DNA from: Edolisoma coerulescens
Taxonomy: Eukaryota; Chordata; Aves; Passeriformes; Campephagidae
Length of the DNA: 64,000 bases
Reading direction: 5' to 3'
Assembly (NCBI GenBank): GCA_013397115.1
Contig: VWZW01006268.1
Location: 1-64,000, forward strand
In this document: positions 22,796 to 35,700 of the stretch, one piece after another
Layout of the letters: each line of letters begins with the position of its first letter
Numbering within the stretch: position 1 is the first letter of the stretch
Program-made: the position numbers and the translations under genes
The notes under the pieces: model-generated
Told to the model about the DNA's origin: nothing
The model's database searches: none
What the model saw: the letters and a program-made list of their open reading frames with translations, nothing else

Positions 22796-22808
22796 CACAC
22801 TTGGCTAC

Positions 22809-22833
22809 CCCATCCCATCCCATCCCATCCCAT
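22809..22833 (+). repeat. (CATCC)n pentanucleotide repeat
   Basis: About five tandem CATCC units immediately after the CpG island. Confidence 0.9.
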
Positions 22834-23095
22834 TTGCTAAATCCGGTAGACATAAAGCAGTTGATCAAGTCTGAGGCTAAGTTTGGCCAGGGGGTCCACT
22901 CTGGACCTCATGACTCAATGGGAGGGTGTTCCTTGCCCTTTGCACTCTTATCCTTTTGTATCTCTGGCCTCCATGCAAATCCTTTTAAGACGATTCTGAT
23001 GGATTGTCCTCTGCATGCTTCATCCATGCAGGCAGTGACAGAGTGGCTGTTGCCATTGAACTCTGTTAAGTTGCACTTTCACAAACTTACATTAA

Positions 23096-24426
23096 AACTT
23101 GCTTTTGCTGATACCTTTGTCAGCGACTCTTTAAGTGACCTAAGCCACTCATTCAGGACACCACCCCACCTCACCCAGAGGGGCCCGAGCCCCCCAGCCC
23201 TTCTGGAGCACAGACCATTTTTCACTCTAAAGGACTCATGGCTCATATGATCCCAAGCTTTGTGTTTTGCAGCTCGGTCTGTCTTTCTTAGTACCATTCC
23301 CTCTAATTTTTGAACCTACTGGCTGGTTTTAACTTGATTTGATGGGGCATAAAACCACAGCCATGGCATTCCTCCGGGTGGCCTGAGGACAGAGAGAGGA
23401 TGCAGACAGATGGACAAGTACTTCACTGCACAGTGATGCTGTAGTCTAACAGGAGCTGGGCTCGGTCTGATGCTCTGGTGCCAAGGTAATTGCAGGGTAG
23501 GTAATTATTTGTGTCAGGGTTTATCCAGTTTCTGCACTGCCCATAGAGAGCTTCCATTACTTTCTATTTTATGTCCTACCACGTAAATCAGGGCCATTTC
23601 CCAAATGAGCCCATTTTTTGTCAGGCTCAGTATTATGCTCCTAATCAAAGAAACTCTGATTCTGTGACTCTTGGGAAACAACTCGCCCCAGGACACATTT
23701 TTATGTGCATTCCCTACATTTTTCTTAATTTCATATTCCTTTTGATTGCTGCTCCATTTGGACTTGAGAGACTGTGCAAGTCTCTTGTTATTTCTTGTCC
23801 AAACACCTCACAGATCACCTTTACTGCCTGGGTTTTGGAGACTCTGCTGCCGTCAGCTCCGGGGCCAAAATTCTCCATGCACAAAGCCAAGCCTGACTAC
23901 AGCCTGATGGTGACTGTCTGCGGCTGCCCAGGGCAGTTGTGGCACCACAACTGTGCCCAGCAGGACAATTCCTGGTGGCTGGAGCTGTACCTAACACTCA
24001 CAGGGCTTTTTGCAGCCAGGAGCAGTGTCTGTCAAACCACCACAGGACTCCTACACTGAACATCTAGTGCTGACCAGCCCTGTGATGCATTTCCTTCCCA
24101 TGAAATGAGGGATCTCCTGGAAACTGGAGGCTTGCTCTCCACCAACACTAATGTCCCCAGAAGAGCTGCTTCGGCTCACAAGTGCCCGAACTGGATGCAG
24201 TCTGGAAGCTGGGTTAATATCTGGGTCAAGTATCACCACTTGTTTGCTCTGCTCCTTCTCCCTGAAGCATCTGCTATTGAGTGCAGAGATGAGTCAGGGC
24301 AGACCTCTGGTCTGACCCAGTCCTGCTGCTCTTCTGCCCTAACCACACCTGCAATCATGCCCTGTCTGCTTGGGCTTGAGCAGCACGATTCATCCTCCAG
24401 GATTCCTGTTGTTTCCTCCTGGTCAC
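23096..24426 (+). repeat. 1331-bp direct duplication, copy 1
   Basis: Starts AACTTGCTTTTGCTGATACC and ends TTGTTTCCTCCTGGTCAC. The whole block recurs at 24428-25758 with a constant offset of 1332 bases and no mismatch noticed by eye. The copies are separated by one undetermined base. A + strand open frame of 162 codons (23571-24059) sits inside and is therefore also doubled, but it has no recognisable domain. Confidence 0.95.
24251..24336 (+). repeat. Old CR1-like LINE 3'-end remnant
   Basis: The order CTGAAGCATCTGCTATTG, then CAGACCTCTGGTCTGACCCA, then GTCCTGCTGCTCTT resembles the 3' end of an ancient CR1-like LINE found across amniotes (GACCTTTGGTCTGACCCAG core). The same remnant recurs at 25583-25668 because of the duplication. 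Identification is from memory of the consensus. Confidence 0.5.
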
Positions 24427-24427
24427 N
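24427..24427. other. Single N: assembly gap or join
   Basis: This is the only ambiguous base noticed in the window, and it falls exactly between the two identical copies. That is what a minimal-size gap placed between two overlapping contigs would look like. Confidence 0.9.
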
Positions 24428-25758
24428 AACTTGCTTTTGCTGATACCTTTGTCAGCGACTCTTTAAGTGACCTAAGCCACTCATTCAGGACACCACCCCA
24501 CCTCACCCAGAGGGGCCCGAGCCCCCCAGCCCTTCTGGAGCACAGACCATTTTTCACTCTAAAGGACTCATGGCTCATATGATCCCAAGCTTTGTGTTTT
24601 GCAGCTCGGTCTGTCTTTCTTAGTACCATTCCCTCTAATTTTTGAACCTACTGGCTGGTTTTAACTTGATTTGATGGGGCATAAAACCACAGCCATGGCA
24701 TTCCTCCGGGTGGCCTGAGGACAGAGAGAGGATGCAGACAGATGGACAAGTACTTCACTGCACAGTGATGCTGTAGTCTAACAGGAGCTGGGCTCGGTCT
24801 GATGCTCTGGTGCCAAGGTAATTGCAGGGTAGGTAATTATTTGTGTCAGGGTTTATCCAGTTTCTGCACTGCCCATAGAGAGCTTCCATTACTTTCTATT
24901 TTATGTCCTACCACGTAAATCAGGGCCATTTCCCAAATGAGCCCATTTTTTGTCAGGCTCAGTATTATGCTCCTAATCAAAGAAACTCTGATTCTGTGAC
25001 TCTTGGGAAACAACTCGCCCCAGGACACATTTTTATGTGCATTCCCTACATTTTTCTTAATTTCATATTCCTTTTGATTGCTGCTCCATTTGGACTTGAG
25101 AGACTGTGCAAGTCTCTTGTTATTTCTTGTCCAAACACCTCACAGATCACCTTTACTGCCTGGGTTTTGGAGACTCTGCTGCCGTCAGCTCCGGGGCCAA
25201 AATTCTCCATGCACAAAGCCAAGCCTGACTACAGCCTGATGGTGACTGTCTGCGGCTGCCCAGGGCAGTTGTGGCACCACAACTGTGCCCAGCAGGACAA
25301 TTCCTGGTGGCTGGAGCTGTACCTAACACTCACAGGGCTTTTTGCAGCCAGGAGCAGTGTCTGTCAAACCACCACAGGACTCCTACACTGAACATCTAGT
25401 GCTGACCAGCCCTGTGATGCATTTCCTTCCCATGAAATGAGGGATCTCCTGGAAACTGGAGGCTTGCTCTCCACCAACACTAATGTCCCCAGAAGAGCTG
25501 CTTCGGCTCACAAGTGCCCGAACTGGATGCAGTCTGGAAGCTGGGTTAATATCTGGGTCAAGTATCACCACTTGTTTGCTCTGCTCCTTCTCCCTGAAGC
25601 ATCTGCTATTGAGTGCAGAGATGAGTCAGGGCAGACCTCTGGTCTGACCCAGTCCTGCTGCTCTTCTGCCCTAACCACACCTGCAATCATGCCCTGTCTG
25701 CTTGGGCTTGAGCAGCACGATTCATCCTCCAGGATTCCTGTTGTTTCCTCCTGGTCAC
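24428..25758 (+). repeat. 1331-bp direct duplication, copy 2
   Basis: Second copy of 23096-24426, apparently identical. After it the sequence continues uniquely (GGTGTCCTTAATGAAAACC). Its left neighbour is the N, so only the right flank is independent. Confidence 0.95.
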
Positions 25759-28700
25759 GGTGTCCTTAATGAAAACCTTACCTTATCTACCATCAGATGA
25801 TTCCCCCACCACTTGTGAGCCAGCTCCAGGTTTTAGCTCTGGTGCGGATTTTCATGCCCTTCAAAGAGCCGTTCCCTATTCCGAGCACTGCCCACCTGCT
25901 GTCTGTTTGGTGAGCCTTTATCCTGCTCCACAGGAATAATTTCCTTTTCCTTTACAGCTTGCTCATCCTGGAGTATTTTACTTAACATGTCTTGTTTGCA
26001 TCCTTCTCCTTTGCCTGGCAGCTGGCATCAGATGAACTACCTGCGGCAGGAAGAAACATGCTGTAATAATCAGAGGGGAAATCTGGAGGGCTCCAGAGGT
26101 TTGCTCCTCTTCAGAGGCAGATGCCCATATCCCCTGCACGTTAACCATAACACAGGGCCTGTCCATACAGATGTTCTCAAGCCAGTGCTGGCAAACTTCA
26201 ACCCCTGGCCATGGAAACTCATTTCCCCTGGAGATCCTGGCGTGGTGGACAGACTGGAAGGAGCATGAATTTCCCTTTCAGTATGCAAAGAGCAAAAGTG
26301 GATGGGAGGAGAAGACCATCCTCCTCTCCTTGGCTGCCTCTGCCTAAAAACTGGCAGGGATGAAAGTGCTGCACAAAGAGCTCACACCTGCAAAGCCCTG
26401 CCCGTGCTGCCCACATGGGCAGCCCTGCAGGGAGGAGAACACGGGTGGGAGCTGAGCAGCCTCTGCAGCTCTCAGCACTGCTGGGCTCAGCCCGGTGCTC
26501 TCACCCCGCTGTGTCCATCCCTTCTCCTGCCATCTCCAGATCCCAGCACCACCAGGCAGCTGCAGTGCCATGGCAGTGACCCCCTAGCAGACCAGCCCTC
26601 CTACTCTGAAGGGTTTGTCTCCCTAAGGATGCTCAACTCAGGCTTGAAAAGCCAAATGTTAGCTGAGGAGGAACTCCTGTGGAAAGGAGCTGGGCTGGGA
26701 TGTCAGGGCACACCTTGCTGCTCCAGCAGCCAGCCCCCCTTCCCCAGCCCCAAGCTCGGGGCTCTGCTGAGGGCTCCCCTTTTCCTCCACGCTGGAGCCG
26801 TGGCTGGCTTCCCTGCTTCTTGCCTCCAGCCGTACCTTTAACATGTGTGGGCAAACCCAGGTTCCTGAATGCAACTCGGTTCAAGGCAAAGGTGTTGGGG
26901 CACGTTCCGTTTGGGAGAGAAGGAATGACTGAATTGCTGGGGAAAGGCCAGCCTTGGACTGCCAGAGCTGGGAGAGGCCTGGCTTCCTGATCCAGCCCTG
27001 TCTGGGAAGGCTTGTGAATGGACCCAGGGAGGAGCCAGCAAGGGATGGAATCGGCTCTGCTTGGCAGCCACAGGGACTGAGGAAACAAGATGGGGTTGAG
27101 ACATGCACCCTGCTGCAAAAGGTTCCTTCTGTGAGGGTGCCAAAGGATCCGCAAAGAGAGTGAATGAACCTGTCTTGGCATCCCTGCTTCTTTGTAAATG
27201 TTTCCTCTTTCCATCCAGGTGGGAGAGCAAAAATCTTCCCCTTCCATGCAAAGAGAACCGAGACCACATGGCAGAGCCGTGCTTCACACACACATGTGCA
27301 CACCCACGCACAAACAGGGGTTATTGGGTTATCTGACAAGTTCCTACTTCTTCTTCCATGTTCTGTTCCCTCTCTTGCTTCTCCCTGGGCTCAGCTCACC
27401 CTTGCACAGCTCCTTCCTTCCCAATGGGTTACACCAGAGTAAAGCTCAGTCCAGGTGGTTCTGACTCTTCCCAGCCCCACAGAGAACAGGGGTGAGGCTT
27501 GTTAACCCAGGAGACAACTCTGTGGGTGCCTCTGTATGGGAGCCATCTGTTCAAACCCTGCTACCAGCCAAACCCCATGACCCCAACCCTCTCCCTGCCT
27601 CCGTCCCATCCTGCCAAGCCAGCTCCTCGGGGACACAGATGCTCCCAAAGTGGTCCCCACACATGACTGGAGAGCTTCTCTGAGCTACTCTGAGTACCCC
27701 AGGACCCCTCTGTCCTGCCCGCTTTCCAGCCTGCCTTCTCCAGAACCCACCAGACTTCCCAGGAAATGCTGGAAGGGATTTTCTGCCTCTCTGTGCTGGG
27801 GTTTCCGGGAGCCAGAGAAACCTCCCACATATCTCCAGATCTAAATCACCAGAGACGTGCCACAGCCAGCAGCCAGCCCAGCGCTACCCCCATCTCTCTG
27901 GAGTGAAGTCAACCTTCCCCCAGAGCTAAACAGGAGGCTCTGCTCCCCACCTCCTTGGCAAGCCCATTGCTCACCCACAGGGGAATATCAGCCTTCATTC
28001 TCCTGGCCCCATCAGTCCCTCCTTCCCCTCTCAGCCCCAGGTGCTGGGAAAGAGCAGGCACTGATCTCTCAGCACGTTTTCCTACCACGACCCTGCCTGT
28101 GACCTCTGCCTAGAGAGCTGCAGAGGAGCGAAGTTGAAAAACATAAGCACAAACTGAAAAGTCTCAGCTTTCCAGCTGAGTTGATTCATATGCAGGCACC
28201 CTAGGAATGGGATTAGCTGCGGGATTCAGCTCTTATCTGAGTACTTTTAGTTTGACCCTGACCTGCTGAAGAAGTGATGGTTGGATTTCTTGTAGATTAT
28301 TTAGGGTATCAGAAGTAGCCTGGCAACAACCTTTTTCTTCCTTGCAGAACTCAGAATTAAGCCATGTGCTGCTTTGGGAGTGGTGAAACGATGATCACAC
28401 AGGTGATAATTGAAAAAAATACACCCAAAGCCTCCACCAACTTCTACTCATTTCCAGTTTTGCTCATTTCCAGTGCCTCCCATTTGTCCTGACTCTGAGG
28501 ATGACAAGCGTGATTCCAGCACTGGGAGGCATTGATTGACCAAGTTCTTCATCCTTTTATTTACTTTCTCATCCACCCACACGTGGCCAGGCTTCGATTC
28601 TCTGAAGAATCAGCCCCTCGGCGTTCTCTGAGACTCATCCACAGCAACAATCAGCACAGATGCCCTCAGCAGGGCTGAACTGTTTGTGGGAGGGAGTGCT

Positions 28701-29247
28701 GATTTTTTGGTGGGAATCCAATGCATGATCTCATCCTAGAAAAGAAGCCAGAAATCACCATCTCCACCGGGCAAGTCACGGTGTTCAACTGCACAGACCA
28801 CCCCATGCTCTCTGCAGATGGTCTGTCGTGCCTCTCCACCCCTCAGTCCCACCGACACCTCCACCTCCACATTCTTCAGCTTTGATTCCTTGGCAGGAAT
28901 AGTCAGGGCTGCTGTCATGGCTGTGACGGCTATCAGAGCCACTCTGCCACCAAATACCAACTGGACATCAGGCAAGCTGGCCAAAAAGTAGAAGAAAACA
29001 AGTTCAGTGTCAGAGTAGCAAAACAAACCCAAAGAAGGTGGCAGAAGCAAGCAGTCTGTCTGGTAAGGGCTGGGCTGGCACATGTGGTGTGGTGGATGCT
29101 GCTGGGCCAGAGGCAGATTGTGTATCCCTGCAGCAGTCCCATCCCTGCACTGTCCCTTCCCTGTTTCCCTGCCCTCGTGCTGGCAGGGAAGCCTGGCCAT
29201 CGTCCACAGAGCTGGAGGCTGTTCTGCACTCCAGGTGTTGTCCCAGT
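25759..29247. other. Intergenic DNA, no gene seen
   Basis: Unique-looking DNA with short overlapping open frames on both strands and an interrupted CA-rich run at about 27284-27310. A minus-strand open frame of 214 codons (28736-29380) overlaps the LTR-like segment and has no recognisable domain. Confidence 0.55.
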
Positions 29248-29715
29248 GATGCCTTAAGAACCTAGAAATGAAACAACACACTTTCAAGATAATATTAGTA
29301 TAGGAGGTAATGTAAAGGTTGGGTTTTATTGGAGGCCTCCAGGGGCAGATGTGGAAAAATATCCACAAAATGCCCACCACCCCACGGGGTGAATACAGTG
29401 TTATAAGTTTAGCAAATTAACATAATTGGCAAAAATCACCAATTAGAGACATGAGAGGTGAGGTCATTCCCCCCCAGTCCAAGCCCCTTCTAAATCCTCC
29501 CCCCTCAGATGGGACTAAATTTTGTTGATGAAAATGTGTCTCAAAGAGCTGGTTTTTGGCCTTGGTTCCCAGCAAGATTGGGTCTTTAGAACGTGTTTTG
29601 TCTTTCTGCCTAGGAAAATACTGAAGCTAAGCTACAATAATAGACTAGAGAGCTACGAATATATGTGTAAAGAACGCAGAGAAAATATAAAAGGAGAAGG
29701 CAAAAATCAGTGCGG
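29248..29715 (-). mobile_element. Probable LTR / endogenous retrovirus fragment, boundaries uncertain
   Basis: Read on the minus strand, the segment has a run of features like the end of a retroviral LTR. There is an AT-rich stretch, a block ending CCTGGAGGCCTCC, an AATAAA signal within CCAATAAAACCCAACC (plus strand about 29317-29332), then a GT-rich stretch (GAAAGTGTGTTG) as expected after a cleavage site. Composition changes clearly from the flanks. I could not place both TG...CA ends or a target duplication, and no gag, pol or env coding is visible, so a solitary or broken LTR is the best reading. Confidence 0.4.
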
Positions 29716-32700
29716 CACCACCAGTCACCCCTTCTTTCCTCTGTTGTGGCACTTCCTTAGCAGGCCCAGGCAGCAGCACATCAATGGCACCACGCTGGGG
29801 CACCATGATTCTGCTGAACTCTTCAAGATGTCCCTTCTCAGCCCCGAGGAAGGAGGCCAGCAATGCAACGACTGATCAGCACCATTCACTGCTTTCATTT
29901 GTCACCTGAGCCCCCTCCTGCCTCTAAGCCCTTTCCTGTCTGCCTCCCAGCTGTGTTTTCCAAAAAGGGGCTACAGGTTCTGTGTTTGAAACTTAGGAGC
30001 CATGCAGTTCCTCTGAGGGTCACTCAGCCTCTGCCCATCACGCTGCAGCCACAGCTCTGCTTTAGACCGAGCCCTCAAGCTTTGGCTTGCTGACACAGCC
30101 TGCTCAGCTCCTGGAAGCAATGAGAGGGAGCACCCTGCCAAGGTCATGGGGAGGGCAGGGAAGAGATGTGGTCTGTGCATGTCCACAGACACCCATTGCA
30201 ATGTTCCCACTGCCAGCGGGTCAGAGGCTCAGACTGGATGGGAAGAGATCCCTCCTCAAGGTCCCTTCCTGACCTGCAGCAGGGATGCTCCGTGGTGGAG
30301 TGGAGCCCTCCTGGCCCACCTGCCTCTCTCACATGTCCATCCCCTTAGAGAGATCTCGTCTTTGCTCTCTGTACCCCTGTGACATCTTTCATCCCCTCCT
30401 CTGTGTGTCTCCATACAGTCCTCCAGACCTGGCTCTTCCTCCCAGACTCCGCCACATTCACCACCTTAATTCTGCATTCCGGTGCCTCTTGCCACAGCCA
30501 CCTATTTCACACATCTCATCAAATTATTTCTGCTCTCTTTCTGTCACTTACCAGCACATCCCTCACCGGCTCCATTTCCCTCCCCAGCTCCCCAAAAACC
30601 ACCTCCACTCCCCTTCCCTCTGCTCCCGTGTACTTTCTGCCCACCTCCACCCACAGCTTCCACAGCACTGCCTACCTCACACATGGCTTTCCCTGCCCAC
30701 CCTCAGCCCTCCCATCTTCAAACTCTTTAGGAGGGCATGGAGCCACCGGAAAAGGTTCTGCCCTTTTGGAGGGAAATCAGCCTGACCCAGATCCCTTTCC
30801 ACGAGTGTAAGAGCCAGCCAGAGGGAGAGGTACTTTGGATGGATGCCTCCCTTTGGTGGGAGGAATTGGGGTCCACAGGCAACGGGTTTTGGTTTCCTGG
30901 GCTGGAAAGTCCTGTGGGACCTCCTACCCCTCCCTGCCTATCAGCCACTCTTTCCAGATAGCCCAGGGTACCCTCTGCTGAATGTGGTGCAGCTCCTTCT
31001 CTTTGTTTCTTTTCCAAACCTTTGCAGTACCTTTGTTCCCTGCAGATTTCAAATTGCTGAAAGATTTATAAGACCGCAGTAAATCACAAGATGCAACACC
31101 CAAACAGGGGCTTTAATTATCATCACAAAGGTATTAAACATACATCCAAAAAGAGAGAGGGACTGCTCATCTCTCCGTGGGTATAATTCCCTGTTGATGT
31201 GTTTGGGTACATCTCTTCCTCCCACCCTGCATATTTGTATACCAGTGCATGAATTCATCTTTGAAGGCTTTACAGGAATGTGTAATCTCTGCCTTTTATG
31301 TGCTTCCATATCTTTTCTCATCTCGATTAGCAGGCCTCCCCTTCAGTCATGTTCATGTTATGCCATGAAAGGCATCTGTGCACATACATGGAGAGGAGCA
31401 TAAACTGGTGTTTACTACCTCCAGATGTATTTCCACATAAATATATTCTGCATCAATGGCTGCTTTTGCACCTTACAGAGATGTTTTGACACGTGTGTGC
31501 TATGTGTTTATTCTGTGTCCCTACAACCACTCATTTCTGTACATGCACAACTTTGGCATGGTTTTCTCCCCTGCTGGTGTCATATCCTTGGATCAGCACC
31601 ATTCCCTACCAACCTGCCCCAGTGTCTGCATCCCGGCTGCCCAGCAGAAGAGAAAGCAGAGATGTGAAGAAGACCTGGTGTATTTTCCAGGTCACTTGTT
31701 TTATTTACAACACCTACCTTAGGTTAGCCTAAGATGCCCAGCCAGCTTTGAAGACAATCCCTTGATCCTAAAAACACCCAAATGTCTGTGTTCTTTCCTT
31801 TGGAATTAACTCTGCCTTCAGAGCTGGCTCTCATCAAAGGCCCTGGCAGAGAACAGTTTCCCCCACCTCCAGTTTACTGTCTCCTGACCCCCACACAGGT
31901 CCACATGTCTCTTTAAGAATAAAAGCACACTCAGGAAGGGTGACTCCTCTGTGTAACACCACAACCTGCGGTCACTTTGCCTTTACCCTCTGTTTATGAA
32001 GTCCATACATGCACAAATCCACCACAGAAAAAGACTTTGGCCAGGTACATCCATGTGAGGAGTCCCCAGGGTATTTGTCCATCTGGCACGCCCATGCCTG
32101 CTGAAAACCCATGCTCCCACTGCCTTGCTGCTCCATTCCTGTATAAACAAGAGTAAGCTGTGTCCATGCTGTTGCTGTTTCCACGTTCCCTACAGCCATT
32201 CTGCCCTCTGGTAATTTTGGACAGAAGCACTTTGGAAATTATAAACCACAGGGTAATATAGAGGGCCCTTTCAGTGCTGCTGGCAGCCAGGCTTTCTGTT
32301 CCCCATCCTTAGTGATTTCAGGTATGAAGAGGAAGGAGATAAATCAGAGATACCAAAACTCGTGAGGATCCACATGCTCTCCTGTTCTGCCAGAAAACAA
32401 AGAGCAGAAGAATGTCAAATCCTGCAGCCAGGAAGCAAATGTGCTGTGCACTGTGGGGCTCACGTCCATGCACACACTCTGCTGGACACCCTGGGCCACA
32501 TTTGGAGCCAGCCTGGCCAGCAGGCACACCAGCTGCCACAGGAAGCCTCCCGGCCTGCCCTGCTCTCCAGGAGCGCCGCAAGCTTTGGCTCAAGGCACGT
32601 GTTTTGTGAACTAGGACCTGCCCCTCGCTTTACACCAGCCTTGGCACTTATGCTGATGGATGTCCTGCTTCCCAGGACTCACAGCCAGGGTCACGGTGCA

Positions 32701-35700
32701 TGCCCAGCACAGCCACCGAGCACCTGCTTCACCCCTGAAACTGCATCTCCCCAGAGGAGAGCGTAGCCCAGGTAGTTTCTGTTCACCTTAAACCCCTTGG
32801 ATTTGGTGGTTTGAAGCCACCCTGAATCACGGCCCTCAGGGGTTCAGTCAGAACAAGTGGTCAGCTGATGGCCCTTCCCCTCCCCTGAGGATTCAGTCAC
32901 AACCACTGATACCTGACAGGTCCTTGGTGCAGGAGCTGCAAAGGCTGATTTGATCTGCCCTGGGATGGGCTCCTGAGGGCACAGAGAAAACTGTGCATAG
33001 CCAGGGGCTTTGGCTCTCCCCCTTCCACCTCTGCATGCCCCAGGCTTCCCTGTACCCAGCCCAGGGAGCTTCCACAGGTGCCCACAGAGTCCAACTCCAC
33101 TGCATTTCCCTGTGCTGCTCTGCCCTTTCCTGTCTGCTGCAGAGGTACGTTCCCTCCTAATCCCTTTATAATTTCTCCCATTAACACAACATGCTGCTTT
33201 TGCAGAAGGAAATCCTTTCCAAGTGCCTAACAAAGCAATGCCCCATAATTTTCTATTCATTTGAGAATCCTGCATGTTGCTGAAATACCCCGAGCTGTGC
33301 TAAGGACTGGCAGGGAGCGCATGGTAGTGTCTAAAGCAGAATTTCCTCTAAAACCAGCTTAGGGAGCATTAACAGCATATTAATAGCAATCTGGGCCTGG
33401 CTAAGGATCAGCCAGTGCTGAGCCACTCCTGAACACCTCACGCTGCCACGATCCCCAGCAGCAGCAGCAGCGAGCAGAAGAGCTGAAGTGCATTGACATG
33501 CAGGGGTGTGTTCCCAGCCCGGGCTCCTCGCGCCCTGGGGCTGCAAGCATGAAGTTCTCCAGACTTAAAACTGGGTGAAACATTTGGCCCCAAGCTTATC
33601 TGAGAGCAGATGTGTGTCTGGAGTGGCTCTGTGCAAGAGCCACAGCTCCTGTGCCTTTGCCCAGCTTCGAACAACGTCAAATGAAGGGACAAGGGGTGGC
33701 AGACGGGCAGAGAGAGAAGCATCTCAACCAGTTGTGTGTATTTAGTGACAACACAGCAAAAGAGAGGGAGCAGGATCTGTCCTCTGAGCCCAGAACAAGA
33801 CATTGAGCAGCACATTGTGCCCCTCATCGTGCTCCTACAGCGCTGTTCAAGCCGACCTCAGCCAAGCAGAGCCCCAGCTGAGGCTCTGGGACACCTGAAG
33901 AATTACCCCTCCCTGCTTGTGCAACACTGGTGTGATTTGCATAACAGCAAACTATTGCCCAACAATCACATTTAGGCTGCTCACAGTCATCCTTTGCACA
34001 CATGCACCAAGCCGTGTCAATATTGGCCAATATTTATTAGATCTCAACCATCCATCTGCCTGCCTACATCTCTGCAACATTTGTGCTGAAGCTCACCAGA
34101 AGGTTGGGCTTCCCATGAGCAGTCAAGGAACTGGTTATTTCTCAATTCCTGCTCTCCTGGTGCTTCAAATTCCTTATTTCAGGGGCTTTACCTCTCTGAT
34201 TCGATACCGGGGATCTTCAAGCCGTTCACCTGCAGATTATTTATTTTGCATTAAATAAAACCCTAACAGCAAGAAAATGCAACTGAAGTGAGATGCTCTG
34301 CAGATACCAGGGAGAGCCCCTCAGAAGGCAGAACGACCCCAGTGGTCAGCTCAGCCACCTGAGGCACAGACACCCCCTCCAGAGCCTGGTGTGTGAACCC
34401 TTAGGTGAATTCCCTAAGAATTCTCTAAGAGAAGCCACCTAATACCTGATGACCTCTCCTAAAACTCAGTGTCAGATCTCCATCCTCAGCCCCAAGGGGC
34501 AGCGATAGCACACAACATTCCCTTTTCAGTGAAGCACTGGGCTCCATGGAGCTAAAACCTCCCTACAGAACGATGCAGAGAAGGTGTGCACCAGAGCCTG
34601 GAGAGGTGGGGATGCTGAATGGGAAGATGATTTATACCAACATACCAGCCTAGGCTTTAAACCTCAGCCTGGGGTGCTCTGGTGCCCTGGCAGACGGTCC
34701 CTTTGCTGCCCAGTGCCCTCCACAGAGCCCATTTGCTGTTATTTATCCAAGCACAAGTCAGCCAGGCACAACCCTCATTGTGAGAGGAGGGACACAGGTT
34801 TTACAGCAGAGCTTCCTTCAGGCAGCTCGATGGATGGCCGGGAAATAAAACCCAGCGAGAGCTTCACTCTGGGTGGCACCCACCGGAGATAATTGCTGCT
34901 GGATACTTGCCTGGGGCTAGGGAGAAGTTCCTACATCAGCACAGCAGAGCTGCTCCCCAGGTACCCCTGCTCCTTCACCTCCACATCTTTCCCTTCCAAC
35001 CTGCACCGAGGGAAATTCAGCCACGAGGTGAGATTGCTGTGAGAGGGTCCAGCAGCACGGACCCTCAGTGAGATGGGCTAAACCGCAGTGCCAGCAGCAG
35101 GAGCCCACCTCCCACTCCCCCTGCCTGTGGCTCCTGCCTTTTCCCGCTCCCCCCGGACGAGTTCTGGTTTGTTCTGAGGTTTGCTTCTTGCTCGCCTTGT
35201 TTATATGAACGATAATTTTGGATGTGGTAATGGCAGAACTGTAGCAACATGCCTCCTCCCACCCCCCTTCCTCCATCGGCAGTGTGGGGCACCAAGCTGC
35301 ACGCTGCTGCAGCCCAGGCATTTTGGGGCCTGGGAAGGACCAAGCTCCTCACCCCTCACCTCCCAGCCTCCTGCTCACTTCCTCTTCTAACCCCAGGTCC
35401 CGTTAACATCCATCAGACCCATCCTGGCAGTGCTGTGGTGTGTCCTTGGGAAGCCTCCCCACAGGCTGCCATGCTCCCACCACCCTCACTGCAGTAGCAG
35501 GGGTGGAACCAGCTCTGGATTTCACCTGATTTATTCCATATGCCTTCTATGGGCCTGTCCCACACAAGTCTAATAAATCATGAACCAGATCCTCTCAGAA
35601 TAATATTAATGGCCGTGTTTATAGTCAGCAGTTTGCAGGAAATTCCCTCCCCACACCTATCACTGTCAGGCTTATCACTGAACTTTCAGGGGCTGCAATT

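Noticed and set aside
22507..23250. 247-codon + strand open frame across the CpG island
   Set aside because: Begins with a Ser/Cys run from the CTC repeat and continues through a CATCC repeat. The downstream part runs into the duplicated block. No domain was recognised.
23571..24059. 162-codon frame repeated exactly at 24903-25391
   Set aside because: The repetition comes from the assembly-type duplication, not a gene pair. The peptide has no recognised domain.
28736..29380. 214-codon minus-strand frame next to the LTR-like segment
   Set aside because: Overlaps non-coding LTR-like sequence and shows no gag, pol, env or cellular domain.
30285..30810. Overlapping open frames in all three + frames, rich in Pro, Ser and Leu
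   Set aside because: They arise from a pyrimidine-rich strand with few stop trinucleotides. Three open frames at once argue against coding.
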